This document shows positions 16,770 to 24,994 of a stretch of DNA of 64,000 nt, piece by piece; the first letter of the stretch is position 1, and the number at the start of each line of letters is the position of its first letter. The notes under the pieces are model-generated. The model ran no database searches. It was not told the origin of the DNA and was given only the letters and a program-made list of their open reading frames with translations. The translations under genes were made by a program, and so were the position numbers. This DNA is from Bacillus pseudomycoides (GTDB taxonomy: Bacteria; Bacillota; Bacilli; Bacillales; Bacillaceae_G): assembly GCF_022811845.1 (NCBI RefSeq), contig NZ_CP064266.1, positions 1,860,001 through 1,924,000 on the forward strand, in the 5' to 3' direction.

Positions 16770-17517
16770 CATAACGATTACAACGATTTGGCTTATCCTT
16801 CTCATTGCTATATGGGAAGGATCTGTTTCATTATTTCGAATTGAACCGTGGATCTTACCAAAACCCTCTGCAATCGCTCAAGAGCTAATGGAAATGAAAG
16901 ATTTATTGTTACCAAATACAATGCAAACACTGCAAGAAGTTATAATTGGTTTGTTTTTTGCGATTTTACTTGGAACAAGTATTGCAATTATTATGGATGT
17001 TATTCCGCTATTTCGCCTTTTAATTAACCCGTTACTCGTTATTTCGCAAACGATTCCGATTGTTGTGTTAGCACCTCTATTTATTATTTGGTTTGGATAT
17101 GGGATGCTGCCAAAGGTGATGGTTGTTATTCTTGTTTGTTTCTTTCCGATTGCTCTTAGTATTTTAGAAGGTTTTCAAACGGTAGATAAAAATATGCTTA
17201 AGTTGTTACAAACAATGCGAGCGACGAAATGGCAAATCTATCAAAAGGTAAAATTTCCAGCCGTGCTCCCATACTTTTTCTCAGGGCTGAAAATTGCTGT
17301 TACATATAGCGTGATGGGAGCGATTATTGGAGAATGGCTTGGTGCGAGTGAAGGATTAGGTGTTATGCTTACACGTGCGACGAAATCCTTTTTAACAGCT
17401 CGTGTATTTGGAATCGCAGCAATTATCGTAATGGTGACATTACTCTTGTATTTTATCGTAGAATTTATGGCAAGACTAACAGCACCATGGATATACAGAA
17501 AGGACGATAAAAAATGA
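16741..17517 (+). CDS. thiX: ABC transporter permease for a thiamine pyrimidine precursor
   Basis: This 258-residue permease of the TauC/SsuC class has about six membrane helices. The cytoplasmic coupling loop is visible as GEWLGASEGLGVMLTRA, preceded by TMRATKWQIYQKVKFPAVLP. I take ATG 16741, 7 bp after GGAAG inside the previous gene; the in-frame ATG at 16714 would overlap more and lacks a site. Neighbours thiY and thiZ complete the transporter, which in Bacillus halodurans imports formyl-aminopyrimidine for HMP salvage. TenA, the usual partner, is absent from this stretch. Confidence 0.88.
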   Translation: MNMKNQKRSNITITTIWLILLIAIWEGSVSLFRIEPWILPKPSAIAQELMEMKDLLLPNTMQTLQEVIIGLFFAILLGTSIAIIMDVIPLFRLLINPLLVISQTIPIVVLAPLFIIWFGYGMLPKVMVVILVCFFPIALSILEGFQTVDKNMLKLLQTMRATKWQIYQKVKFPAVLPYFFSGLKIAVTYSVMGAIIGEWLGASEGLGVMLTRATKSFLTARVFGIAAIIVMVTLLLYFIVEFMARLTAPWIYRKDDKK

Positions 17518-18512
17518 AAAAGGGCTTAAAAGTTATGCTAGCTGCAATACTTGCAGCTAGTGTTGTTGGTTGTAATGCAGCGAAGAAAGAAGAGAGCACA
17601 GATAAAGAAAAGAAAGTAAAAGTTGTTTTAGACTGGTTTCCAAATACAAACCATACTGGTTTATACGTAGCAAAGACGAAAGATTACTATAAAAAGCAAG
17701 GGTTAGATGTAGAAATCATTCAGCCGGGTGATAACGTATCGGCAGAGCAAATGATTGCATCAGGAAAAGCGGATTTCGGTGTAAGTTACCAAGAAAACGT
17801 AACATCAGCTCGTGTTGAAGGAATACCGGTAGTTTCAATTGGAGCAATTATTCAACATAATACATCTGCCTTTGCATCGCTGAAAAAAGATAATATGACT
17901 TCTCCAAAAGATTTTGAAGGTAAGCGCTACGGCGGTTGGGGTGCACCAGCAGAAGAAGCGACGTTAAAAACAATTATGGATAAACATCAAGCTGACTTTA
18001 GTAAAGTAGAAAAGATTGTTCTTGGACAAACAGATTTCTTTAAATCGATTGGCCGCGATGCAGATTTTGAATGGATTTATTATGGTTGGGATGGTATCGA
18101 AGCGAAACGCCAAGGAAAAGAATTAAATACAATTATGGTAAAAGACTTAGATCCGGCATTAGATTTTTATAGCCCAGTCATTATTACAAGTGAAAAATAT
18201 ACGAAAAATGATAAAGACTTTGTGAAAAAATTCATGAATGCAACAGCAGAAGGATATAATTTTGCAATTAAAGAGCCAAAAGAAGCGGCTGATATTTTAA
18301 TTAAAAATGTACCAGATATTAATAAAGAGCTAGTACAAGAGAGCCAAAAGTGGCTAAGTACGAAGTATCAAGACGATGCGAAAGCATGGGGAGTACAGAA
18401 GGAAGAAGTTTGGACGAATTACATGAATTTCTTACATGATAACAAAGTTATTAAAAAGAAAATTGATGTAAAAGATGCATTTACAAATGAATTCCTTCCA
18501 AGTGAAAAATGA
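17514..18512 (+). CDS. thiY: ABC transporter pyrimidine-binding lipoprotein (NMT1/THI5-like)
   Basis: This 332-residue binding protein has a lipoprotein signal with lipobox ASVVGC (Cys20). The NMT1/THI5-like domain starts at VKVVLDWFPNTNHTGLYVA and includes GDNVSAEQMIASGKADFGVS and GGWGAPAEEATLKT. It is expected to capture N-formyl-4-amino-5-aminomethyl-2-methylpyrimidine or HMP outside the cell and pass it to ThiX. Start and the thiX stop share ATGA, a sign of translational coupling. The whole unit lies under the TPP riboswitch at 16250. Confidence 0.92.
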   Translation: MKKGLKVMLAAILAASVVGCNAAKKEESTDKEKKVKVVLDWFPNTNHTGLYVAKTKDYYKKQGLDVEIIQPGDNVSAEQMIASGKADFGVSYQENVTSARVEGIPVVSIGAIIQHNTSAFASLKKDNMTSPKDFEGKRYGGWGAPAEEATLKTIMDKHQADFSKVEKIVLGQTDFFKSIGRDADFEWIYYGWDGIEAKRQGKELNTIMVKDLDPALDFYSPVIITSEKYTKNDKDFVKKFMNATAEGYNFAIKEPKEAADILIKNVPDINKELVQESQKWLSTKYQDDAKAWGVQKEEVWTNYMNFLHDNKVIKKKIDVKDAFTNEFLPSEK

Positions 18513-19258
18513 GCGGATTACAAATAAAAGATGTTGTAAAAGCATTTGATGGAAAAAATGTACTAGAAAAGATTAGCGCTTCTATACAAGAAGGTGAGTT
18601 TGTCTCATTTGTAGGCCCAAGTGGTTGTGGAAAAAGCACTTTATTAAATCTGATTGCGAGTGTTGAAGAGGCGACTAGTGGTGAGGTAATTTATAACGAT
18701 ACTCTTGTCCAAAAGCAGGATATTGTAAGTTATATGCCGCAGCAAGACCTGTTGCTGCCATGGCGCTCAGCACTACAAAATATTGTTCTTCCATTAGAAA
18801 TTGATGGGAAGCCAAAGAAAGAGCGACTTGCATATGGAATGGAAGCTTTGCAGCAGTTTGGTCTAGCTGAATACGCAAATCATTATCCAGATGCATTATC
18901 CGGCGGCATGCGACAGCGTATTAGTTTCCTTCGCACCTATTTATGCGAAAAGCCAATTATGCTGCTTGATGAACCATTTGGTAAGTTAGATGCATTTACA
19001 AAAATGGAAGTGCATCGTTGGCTTTTAGATTCATGGCATCAAGAGAAGCAAACAATCGTGATGGTAACGCATGACTTAGATGAAGCGATTCTATTATCTG
19101 ATCGTGTATTTATCCTATCGCAAAGACCAGCAACGATTGTGGGGGAAGTGCATGTAAATTTACCACGTCCTCGTACGATGGACATGTTGACATCCCTTGA
19201 GTTAAAAGAAGATAAAGCGGAGATTTTAGAGATATTAGCTCCTTATATGCGGAAGTAA
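18509..19258 (+). CDS. thiZ: ABC transporter ATPase of the pyrimidine uptake system
   Basis: This 249-residue ATPase carries Walker A GPSGCGKST, Q-loop YMPQQD, signature LSGGMRQR and Walker B IMLLDEPFG, followed by the D-loop KLDAFTK and H-loop VTHDLDEA. It is of the SsuB/TauB type that pairs with TauC-like permeases. It overlaps the thiY stop by ATGA and is the last gene of the TPP-controlled operon, which a strong terminator closes. Confidence 0.93.
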   Translation: MSGLQIKDVVKAFDGKNVLEKISASIQEGEFVSFVGPSGCGKSTLLNLIASVEEATSGEVIYNDTLVQKQDIVSYMPQQDLLLPWRSALQNIVLPLEIDGKPKKERLAYGMEALQQFGLAEYANHYPDALSGGMRQRISFLRTYLCEKPIMLLDEPFGKLDAFTKMEVHRWLLDSWHQEKQTIVMVTHDLDEAILLSDRVFILSQRPATIVGEVHVNLPRPRTMDMLTSLELKEDKAEILEILAPYMRK

Positions 19259-19261
19259 TAA

Positions 19262-19307
19262 AGGCCTCTTAACAGTTTTCGTATAACGACTGTTAAGAGG
19301 CTTTTTG
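19262..19307 (+). terminator. Terminator of the thiXYZ operon
   Basis: GCCTCTTAACAGT (19264-19276) pairs perfectly with ACTGTTAAGAGGC (19289-19301), followed by TTTTT. Confidence 0.93.
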
Positions 19308-19427
19308 GATTGAAAGAAATTTTTACAGAAAAAGAGGAACAAACAGATTGATAACGAATAAAATATAAGAGCATGGTACATGCTTATTATAAGACAATAA
19401 TGATTTATAAAGGAGTGAAAGGATAAG

Positions 19428-19466
19428 ATGACTTTATCAACTGTTCTTCAAATGGTTTTAGCTTGA
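19428..19466 (+). CDS. Possible 12-codon leader peptide before the ABC-F gene
   Basis: ATG at 19428, behind AAGGAG and AAAGGA, opens the peptide MTLSTVLQMVLA and stops at TGA 19464-19466. Directly after the stop a weak hairpin (ATGGG 19468-19472 with CCCAT 19482-19486) is possible, and a strong terminator follows at 19557. ABC-F antibiotic-response genes are often controlled by such translated leaders, so I infer a leader ORF. Alternatively it is the start of a lost gene: similar N-termini occur in small holin-like toxins of bacilli. Confidence 0.4.
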   Translation: MTLSTVLQMVLA

Positions 19467-19556
19467 TATGGGAGAAGTCTGCCCATTTTTAAAGTGTAAG
19501 CCAAATTGAAGACAGCAGGTAAAGAGCCTTAATCCTTTTTTACGATAATGAATTGT

Positions 19557-19590
19557 AATGGGTAAGGTGTGTTCACCTTACCCATTTTTC
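19557..19590 (+). terminator. Intrinsic terminator in the ABC-F leader (attenuator candidate)
   Basis: A 12-13-bp perfect stem, ATGGGTAAGGTG (19558-19569) with CACCTTACCCAT (19574-19585), loop TGTT, is followed by TTTT. No complete gene ends just before it, and the ABC-F start is 84 bp downstream. AATGGG of its left arm could pair instead with CCCATT at 19482-19487. Confidence 0.88.
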
Positions 19591-19673
19591 ATGTATATAC
19601 AATTAAATAAGATCTTTATTTTGCTGTTCTCTCTATTTGGCTTGTTAGTTATAAAGAAAAGGAGAGAACAAAA

Positions 19674-21215
19674 ATGAGTGTATTAACAGTAGAAAATCTT
19701 ACCCATACGTATGGAGATAAAACCATTTTATATAATGCTTGCTTTCGGTTATTACAAGGTGATCACGTTGGGCTTGCAGGAAGTAATGGTGCTGGGAAAT
19801 CTACGTTGCTTCGCCTTTTAGCAGGAGAGATTTTACCTGATGGGGGAACAATTGAATGGTTTCCGCATGTGAAAGTCGGTTTTTTACAGCAGCATATTGA
19901 TTTACAAGAAGGAACAACAATTGAGGAATATTTGCAAAGTGCATTTTCTCATCTATATAAGATTGAACGTGAAATGATGGGTATTGCTGACAAGATGGCA
20001 AAGGAAACGGATTTAGAGAAGTTATTAGTACAGTATGGAGAATTACAAAATAGACTAGAAGGCTCAAATTTTTATCAAGTTCACACAAAAATAGAAGAAG
20101 TAGCAGCTGGTTTAGGCTTGTTAGATTTAGGAATGAAAAAAGATGTTTCAAAATTAAGTGGTGGCCAGCGTACAAAATTATTACTTGGAAAGCTTCTTTT
20201 AGAGAAGCCACATGTTTTATTACTTGATGAGCCAACAAACTATTTAGATACAGTTCATATAGAGTGGCTAAGAACATATTTACAAACGTATGAGCATGTT
20301 TATATTGTCGTTTCGCATGATGAATCATTTTTAAACAGCATTACGAATGTTATTTATCATTTAGAGGGACAAACAATAAAGCGTTATACGGGAAATTATG
20401 AAAGATTTTTAGAAAGTTACCAACTGCAGAAGCAACAATTACAGGCAACTTATACAAGACAGCAAAAGGAAATTGCAAATTTAGAGAGTTTTATTCAAAA
20501 AAATAAAATTCGAAAAGCAAAGCAGGCAAAAAGCCGCGAAAAGGTATTAGAGAAAATGAAAAAGGTTGGAAAGCCTAACGATGCACAAAGGCCGCGTTTT
20601 CATTTCCAAGTTCACACTGAGCCTGTGAGCCGCATATTGCAAGCGCAGCAGATTCAAATCGGTTATGAGGAACCATTATTTCCAGCTCTTAATTTACAAG
20701 TGAAAAGAGGTGAAAAGGTTGCAATTGTTGGTCATAATGGCATTGGAAAAACAACAATGCTAAAAACGCTGTTAGGTCAACTTGAACCGTTAAGTGGGGC
20801 AGTTCGCATTGGAGAGAGAGTACAACCCGCATATTTTGCGCAAGAAGAATTTGCCGCAGAAATTACACCGCTTGAGCAAGTATGGTCCGGACGCCCGGAT
20901 ATGACGCAAAAAGAAATTCGTCAATCTTTAGCAAGATGTGGTTTAAAAGAAGAGCATATTCGGCAGCCACTTCATTTGTTAAGTGGTGGAGAACAGACAA
21001 AGGTACGTTTATGTGAACTTATGCTAACGCGGAGTAATGTATTAATTTTAGATGAGCCAACGAATCATTTAGATATGTATGCAAAAGAAGCGTTAGAAGA
21101 AGCTTTACAAAATTATCAAGGAACAGTTTTACTCGTTTCTCATGAACCCTCTTTTTACGAGTCTTGGGTGACACGAGTTTGGAATCTGGAGGAAATGAAT
21201 GTTGCTAAAAGATAA
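19674..21215 (+). CDS. ABC-F family ATPase
   Basis: This 513-residue cytoplasmic protein has two ABC domains and no membrane segment. Domain 1 carries GSNGAGKST, LSGGQRTK and LLLDEPTNYLD; domain 2 carries GHNGIGKTT, LSGGEQTK and LILDEPTNHLD. The charged inter-domain linker (about 235-310) includes the Lys/Arg-rich helix KNKIRKAKQAKSREK. ABC-F proteins act on the ribosome E-site, either as translation factors or to displace antibiotics. The single-gene setting and the leader/terminator upstream favour an inducible protection role, but YkpA/YbiT-type housekeeping roles remain possible. It starts behind AAAGGAGAG. Confidence 0.87.
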   Translation: MSVLTVENLTHTYGDKTILYNACFRLLQGDHVGLAGSNGAGKSTLLRLLAGEILPDGGTIEWFPHVKVGFLQQHIDLQEGTTIEEYLQSAFSHLYKIEREMMGIADKMAKETDLEKLLVQYGELQNRLEGSNFYQVHTKIEEVAAGLGLLDLGMKKDVSKLSGGQRTKLLLGKLLLEKPHVLLLDEPTNYLDTVHIEWLRTYLQTYEHVYIVVSHDESFLNSITNVIYHLEGQTIKRYTGNYERFLESYQLQKQQLQATYTRQQKEIANLESFIQKNKIRKAKQAKSREKVLEKMKKVGKPNDAQRPRFHFQVHTEPVSRILQAQQIQIGYEEPLFPALNLQVKRGEKVAIVGHNGIGKTTMLKTLLGQLEPLSGAVRIGERVQPAYFAQEEFAAEITPLEQVWSGRPDMTQKEIRQSLARCGLKEEHIRQPLHLLSGGEQTKVRLCELMLTRSNVLILDEPTNHLDMYAKEALEEALQNYQGTVLLVSHEPSFYESWVTRVWNLEEMNVAKR

Positions 21216-21237
21216 GAGGGGAATTTATCATTTTAAC

Positions 21238-21297
21238 CGAGAAGACCTCCCCCTCTAAATGAAGTGAAGGTGGGGGTAGTTCAATTAGGAGCGTAAC
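21238..21297 (+). repeat. GC-rich imperfect inverted repeat
   Basis: ACCTCCCCC and GGTGGGGGTAGTT flank a 15-nt centre. It directly precedes the dispersed repeat at 21298 and may be part of it or of an older insertion. The second copy of that repeat (39199) lacks it. Confidence 0.4.
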
Positions 21298-21441
21298 TAT
21301 ATAAATACGCATTGAAAGACCGAGGTAAAATCATTTCTTTAGATGGGAGAGAGTCATGGATAGAAGCGGTCAGTGCTTTTTTTAGCCCCATGCCATGTGA
21401 AAACAGAAGGAGAAAATGAGTGGAGAACTTCTTTTGTTTTC
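21298..21441 (+). repeat. Dispersed repeat family 2, copy A
   Basis: This 144-bp stretch aligns with 39199-39351. Shared blocks include TATATAAATAC, ATTGAAAGACCGA, GGTGGGAGAGAG-like, CATAGAAG/GATAGAAG, GTGAAAAC and CTTTTGTTGTTTT-like ends. It fills the 316-bp gap after the ABC-F gene together with the inverted repeat at 21238. I see no coding potential in it. Confidence 0.65.
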
Positions 21442-21494
21442 ATAACCACGACTTAGATATCGGAAAATTAAAATGAATATTAGTATAAAGACAA

Positions 21495-21526
21495 TGAAAG
21501 CAGCTACGTTTTGTAGCTGCTTTCAT
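21495..21526. terminator. Bidirectional terminator
   Basis: TGAAAGCAGCTAC (21495-21507) pairs with GTAGCTGCTTTCA (21513-21525). It ends the minus-strand gene at 21532. Confidence 0.88.
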
Positions 21527-21531
21527 ATTTT

Positions 21532-21849
21532 TCACTGATTTACTTGCAAACGTTCTTGAATGAACAACAGCAATTTAACAATGCTGTCTTCTGTATAAAT
21601 ATCAAATTTTTGACGATGAAATTCACCATGTTCGTGATAAAAAATAAGTTCACCTTTCCCAGCTACTTCGTTTATCAGCATATGAAAACTAAGTGGCGTT
21701 GCTACAATTGAACCGTTATCATCTCTTAATAGAATTTGACAAAGCGTTTTTTGCTGTTCAACCTCATATAAAAAATCGTAATGAAAGGATTGAGCTAGTT
21801 TTTCTATTTGAGACAATAGTAGAGTTTGTATAGCGTGTGTTTCGTGCAT
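21532..21849 (-). CDS. Hypothetical 105-residue protein
   Basis: I do not recognise this protein. It is small, soluble and without membrane segments, with a helical N-terminal third (TLLLSQIEKLAQSFHYDFLYEV) and a beta-rich middle (CQILLRDDNGSIVATPLSF). It starts at ATG behind AAGAGGTTA on the minus strand, is monocistronic and ends at a terminator. The divergent neighbour is the S-box met operon, but nothing links the two. Confidence 0.6.
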   Translation of the reverse strand: MHETHAIQTLLLSQIEKLAQSFHYDFLYEVEQQKTLCQILLRDDNGSIVATPLSFHMLINEVAGKGELIFYHEHGEFHRQKFDIYTEDSIVKLLLFIQERLQVNQ

Positions 21850-21991
21850 AAAATGTAACCTCTTTTCTTGTATGCGCTGTTACCTAGTATAGTAATAATG
21901 AGTATACTTTGTACATAATTATTGCTCATTATTTCTAGAGAGTTTCAAAATAAGTTGAACAACAATGCACAGTATATTCAGAAAAATGTTA

Positions 21992-22020
21992 TTGACAAAA
22001 TTTTTTGTAAGATTTACTAT
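21992..22020 (+). promoter_or_regulatory. Promoter of the met transport operon
   Basis: TTGACA (21992-21997), a 17-bp spacer and TACTAT (22015-22020) form a strong sigma-A promoter 35 bp before the SAM riboswitch. Confidence 0.8.
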
Positions 22021-22055
22021 TAGTACCATAACTTTTGAAAAATTTAATACAAATA

Positions 22056-22170
22056 CTCTTATCCAGAGTGGCGGAGGGACTGGCCCTATGATGCCCGGCA
22101 ACCGAGCTTATGCATAATAAGCTAAGGTGCTAATTCCTGCAAAACGATTTTCGTTTTGGAAGATAAGAGA
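22056..22170 (+). ncRNA. SAM-I riboswitch (S-box)
   Basis: The S-box signature is present: CTCTTATCCAGAGTGGCGGA, GGGACTGGCCC, TGATGCCCGGCAACC, a variable P4 arm, GGTGCTAATTCCTG and the closing GATAAGAG, which pairs with the CTCTTATC at the start (P1). SAM binding stabilises P1 and permits the terminator at 22193. Confidence 0.97.
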
Positions 22171-22192
22171 GGAGCATATTTTTGTCTATTTG

Positions 22193-22222
22193 ACACCTCT
22201 CTTATTTGAGAGGTGTTTTTTG
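22193..22222 (+). terminator. S-box-controlled terminator
   Basis: ACACCTCTC and GAGAGGTGT form a stem with a TTATTT loop, then TTTTT. The CTCTCTTAT part can pair with the GATAAGAGAG end of the aptamer, which gives the antiterminator. Confidence 0.92.
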
Positions 22223-22256
22223 TTTAAGAACAGATATATATGAGGGGGAACTGTAT

Positions 22257-23069
22257 ATGAAAAAGTTGTTACTAAGTTTTGTAAGCGGAACGGTATTATT
22301 ATTAGGCGCATGTAGTGCTGATTCAGGTAAGGAAGCAAAAGCGCTAGATGAAAAAAAAGTTACAGTTGGTGTGACTGGGGGACCACATGAACAGATTTTT
22401 GAAAAAGTAAAAGAAGTAGCAGCAAAAGATGGGGTGCAAGTCGACATAAAAGTATTTAATGATTATGTAGCGCCAAATGTATCGTTAGATGAAAAAGACA
22501 TTGATGTGAATAGCTATCAAACGAAGTCCTATTTAGATGTATTTAAAGCAGAACGCAATATGAAGTTGACAGAGGTATTTTCAACGGTGACGTTCCCGAT
22601 GGGAGTATATTCGAAACACCTGAAAGATGTAAAAGAGTTAAAAGATGGAGATGCAATTGCTGTACCAAATGATCCGACAAATGAACTTCGGGCATTAAAA
22701 TTATTTGAAAAAGCAGGTGTTTTAAAAGTTGATCCAAAAGCAACGGAGAAAGCAACTGCAAAAGATGTGATTGAGAATCCGAAGAATTTAAAGATTGTTG
22801 AGTTAGAGGCATCACAATTACCAACGCAGCTAGATGAAGTAAAAGCAGCAGCCATTAATACGAATTTTGCATTAGGTGCAAAACTAAGCCCTGCTAAGGA
22901 TTCTATTTTCCGTGAAGGAAAAGATTCACCATATGTAAACTGGGTGGTTGTTCGTACGGAAAATAAGGATGATGAAACTGTAAAGAAATTAAAGAAAGCT
23001 TATCAGTCTAAAGAAGTGAAAGAGTTTATCGAGAAAAAATTCGATGGTTCTGTTTTACCGTCTTGGTAG
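22257..23069 (+). CDS. metQ: Methionine ABC transporter substrate-binding lipoprotein
   Basis: This 270-residue NlpA-family lipoprotein has lipobox LLGAC (Cys19) and binds L- or D-methionine outside the membrane. Typical family segments are VTVGVTGGPHEQIFEKV, DIDVNSYQTKSYLD and AIAVPNDPTNELRALKLF. ATG 22257 follows GAGGGGGAA. It is the first gene of a metQ-metN-metI unit under the SAM riboswitch; B. subtilis has the order metN-metP-metQ, so the gene order differs. Confidence 0.95.
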   Translation: MKKLLLSFVSGTVLLLGACSADSGKEAKALDEKKVTVGVTGGPHEQIFEKVKEVAAKDGVQVDIKVFNDYVAPNVSLDEKDIDVNSYQTKSYLDVFKAERNMKLTEVFSTVTFPMGVYSKHLKDVKELKDGDAIAVPNDPTNELRALKLFEKAGVLKVDPKATEKATAKDVIENPKNLKIVELEASQLPTQLDEVKAAAINTNFALGAKLSPAKDSIFREGKDSPYVNWVVVRTENKDDETVKKLKKAYQSKEVKEFIEKKFDGSVLPSW

Positions 23070-23081
23070 GAGCTGACTATA

Positions 23082-24122
23082 ATGATTGAATTGAAAAATG
23101 TATCTAAAGTGTTTACAACAAAAAAAGGTAAGGTCGAAGCTCTTAAACCAACTTCTCTTAAAGTAGAAAGAGGAGAAGTGTTTGGAATCATCGGATATAG
23201 CGGTGCTGGTAAAAGTACATTAATTCGTTGTGTAAATTTATTAGAAAAACCAACAACAGGAAATATCATTGTAAATGAGAAAGATTTAACGACTTTATCT
23301 ACTAAAGAATTAGCGCATGCGAGACGAAAAATCGGAATGATTTTCCAAGGATTTAACTTATTAAAAACAGTCAATGTTTATGAAAATATTGCATTACCTT
23401 TACGTTTAGCTGGAATTTCAAAAACTGAAATTGCAAAAAGAGTAGAAAAGTATTTACGTATTGTTGATCTTTTTGATAGAAAAGATGCATATCCAAGCGA
23501 GCTTTCGGGTGGCCAAAAACAACGTGTTGCGATTGCGCGTGCACTATCACATGAACCAGAAGTTTTATTAAGTGATGAAGCAACAAGTGCGTTAGATCCA
23601 GAAACAACAGAATCCATTTTAGATTTGTTGTTAGAGATTAACGAAAAAATAGGTATTACGATCCTGTTAATTACACACGAAATGAATGTAATCCAGCGTA
23701 TATGTGACAGAGTTGCTGTAATGGAACATGGGGCTGTGGTTGAGAGTGGCACTGTAAAAGATATTTTTACAATGCCACAACATGTAACGACGAAAAAATT
23801 TGTAAACAGCGCCTTTGCAGCTAAAATTCCGGAAGAAGTACAAAAAGAGCTGAAAAATACAGGGGAGATTGTAACTCTCTCGTTTATAGGAAATTCTTCA
23901 GGAGAACCAGCACTTGCGGTTGCTACAAAAAAATTTGCAGTGTATCCAAATATTTTATCGGGTAATATCACACAACTAAAACATGAAGCATACGGTAAAC
24001 TTGTTGTTCATATGCAGGGTGAAAAAAGTGAGGTACATCGTGCATTAGTATTTTTACAAGCACAAGGAATCATTGTAGAAGGAGGCAAAGAAGAGTATGG
24101 GAAACAAGCCCTTTTGGGATGA
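23082..24122 (+). CDS. metN: Methionine ABC transporter ATPase
   Basis: This 346-residue ATPase has Walker A GYSGAGKST, signature LSGGQKQR and Walker B VLLSDEATSALDP. The C-terminal 90 residues form the NIL/ACT-like domain that senses intracellular methionine and inhibits transport (transinhibition in E. coli MetNI). It lies 12 bp after metQ, and its 3' end overlaps metI by 26 bp. Confidence 0.95.
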   Translation: MIELKNVSKVFTTKKGKVEALKPTSLKVERGEVFGIIGYSGAGKSTLIRCVNLLEKPTTGNIIVNEKDLTTLSTKELAHARRKIGMIFQGFNLLKTVNVYENIALPLRLAGISKTEIAKRVEKYLRIVDLFDRKDAYPSELSGGQKQRVAIARALSHEPEVLLSDEATSALDPETTESILDLLLEINEKIGITILLITHEMNVIQRICDRVAVMEHGAVVESGTVKDIFTMPQHVTTKKFVNSAFAAKIPEEVQKELKNTGEIVTLSFIGNSSGEPALAVATKKFAVYPNILSGNITQLKHEAYGKLVVHMQGEKSEVHRALVFLQAQGIIVEGGKEEYGKQALLG

Positions 24123-24765
24123 ATGGGGTAAGATGATATGGGAAGCAACGATTCAAACATTTCAAATGACATCCATTTCGTTGCTTATATCCATTATTAT
24201 TGCCTTGCCACTCGGTGTAACACTTGTTTTAACAAGGCCTGGTGGTCAACTAGAGAATAAAATTGTATATCCTGTTTTAAATACACTTATTAATATCATT
24301 CGTTCTATTCCGTTTATCATTCTATTATTCTTTATTTTACCTTTTACAAAGCTCATTATGGGGACTTCAATTGGTGTGAAAGGCGTGATTGTACCGCTTG
24401 TTGTATTTACAGCTCCTTATATTGCACGTTTAATGGAAACAGCTTTACTAGAAGTGGATCGTGGTGTAATTGAGGCATATCAAGCGATGGGAGTTTCTAC
24501 TGTAAAAATCATTTGGCACGTTATGGTTAGAGAAGCACGTCCATCTCTTGTGCTGGGTTTAACGATTGCAACGATTGGACTAATAGGTGCAACAGCAATG
24601 GCTGGACTTGTAGGAGCAGGTGGACTTGGAGATTTAGCATATCGATTTGGTCATTTACGGTATGAACCGGACGTTATGTATGCAACGGTCTTTATCTTAA
24701 TTATTCTTGTTCAAGGCTTACAGTCTTTCGGAAATGGGATTGCTAGAAAATTAAAGAAAGATTGA
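24097..24765 (+). CDS. metI: Methionine ABC transporter permease
   Basis: This 222-residue permease has five or six helices and the coupling motif EAYQAMGVSTVKIIWHVMV. The C-terminal AMAGLVGAGGLGDLAYRFG is diagnostic of MetI. GGAGG at 24081 precedes the ATG by 11 bp inside metN, which suggests coupling. It closes the S-box operon. Confidence 0.95.
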   Translation: MGNKPFWDEWGKMIWEATIQTFQMTSISLLISIIIALPLGVTLVLTRPGGQLENKIVYPVLNTLINIIRSIPFIILLFFILPFTKLIMGTSIGVKGVIVPLVVFTAPYIARLMETALLEVDRGVIEAYQAMGVSTVKIIWHVMVREARPSLVLGLTIATIGLIGATAMAGLVGAGGLGDLAYRFGHLRYEPDVMYATVFILIILVQGLQSFGNGIARKLKKD

Positions 24766-24768
24766 TAG

Positions 24769-24807
24769 AATGCGGTGGCTCTATTATAAGAGGTACCGCA
24801 TTTTTTA
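24769..24807 (+). terminator. Terminator of the met operon
   Basis: AATGCGGT and ACCGCATT, with an inner CTCT/AGAG pairing, form a stem followed by TTTTTATTTTT directly after metI. Confidence 0.85.
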
Positions 24808-24821
24808 TTTTTGGAATAAAA

Positions 24822-24898
24822 AACACCACAAACCCTCTCTTTTTAGGTGGGAGATGGAGACCCCACACTGATTAAAGTTTCACTTTATATAGGTATAA
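24822..24898 (+). repeat. bcr1-like repeat, 3' fragment
   Basis: The 3' end GACCCCACACTGATTAAAG continuing into TTTCACTTTAT matches the end of the full copy at 26066-26214. The left half is missing or too diverged. The TTTAT flank is at 24894-24898. Confidence 0.65.
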
Positions 24899-24994
24899 AT
24901 AAAATGGAAACCTCATTTTTTGTATACCATATCATGGTATCATTTAAACTTTTCATGTAAAATAATAGTAAAAATATGTAAAGGAGGAAAAGAA

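Noticed and set aside
19428..19466. Start of a holin-like or TxpA-type toxin gene
   Set aside because: The peptide start is similar, but the frame ends after 12 codons and no antitoxin RNA signals were seen; kept only as an alternative to the leader-peptide reading.
21238..21441. End of an IS200/IS605 element
   Set aside because: The GC-rich inverted repeat is suggestive, but no transposase or tnpB fragment adjoins it.
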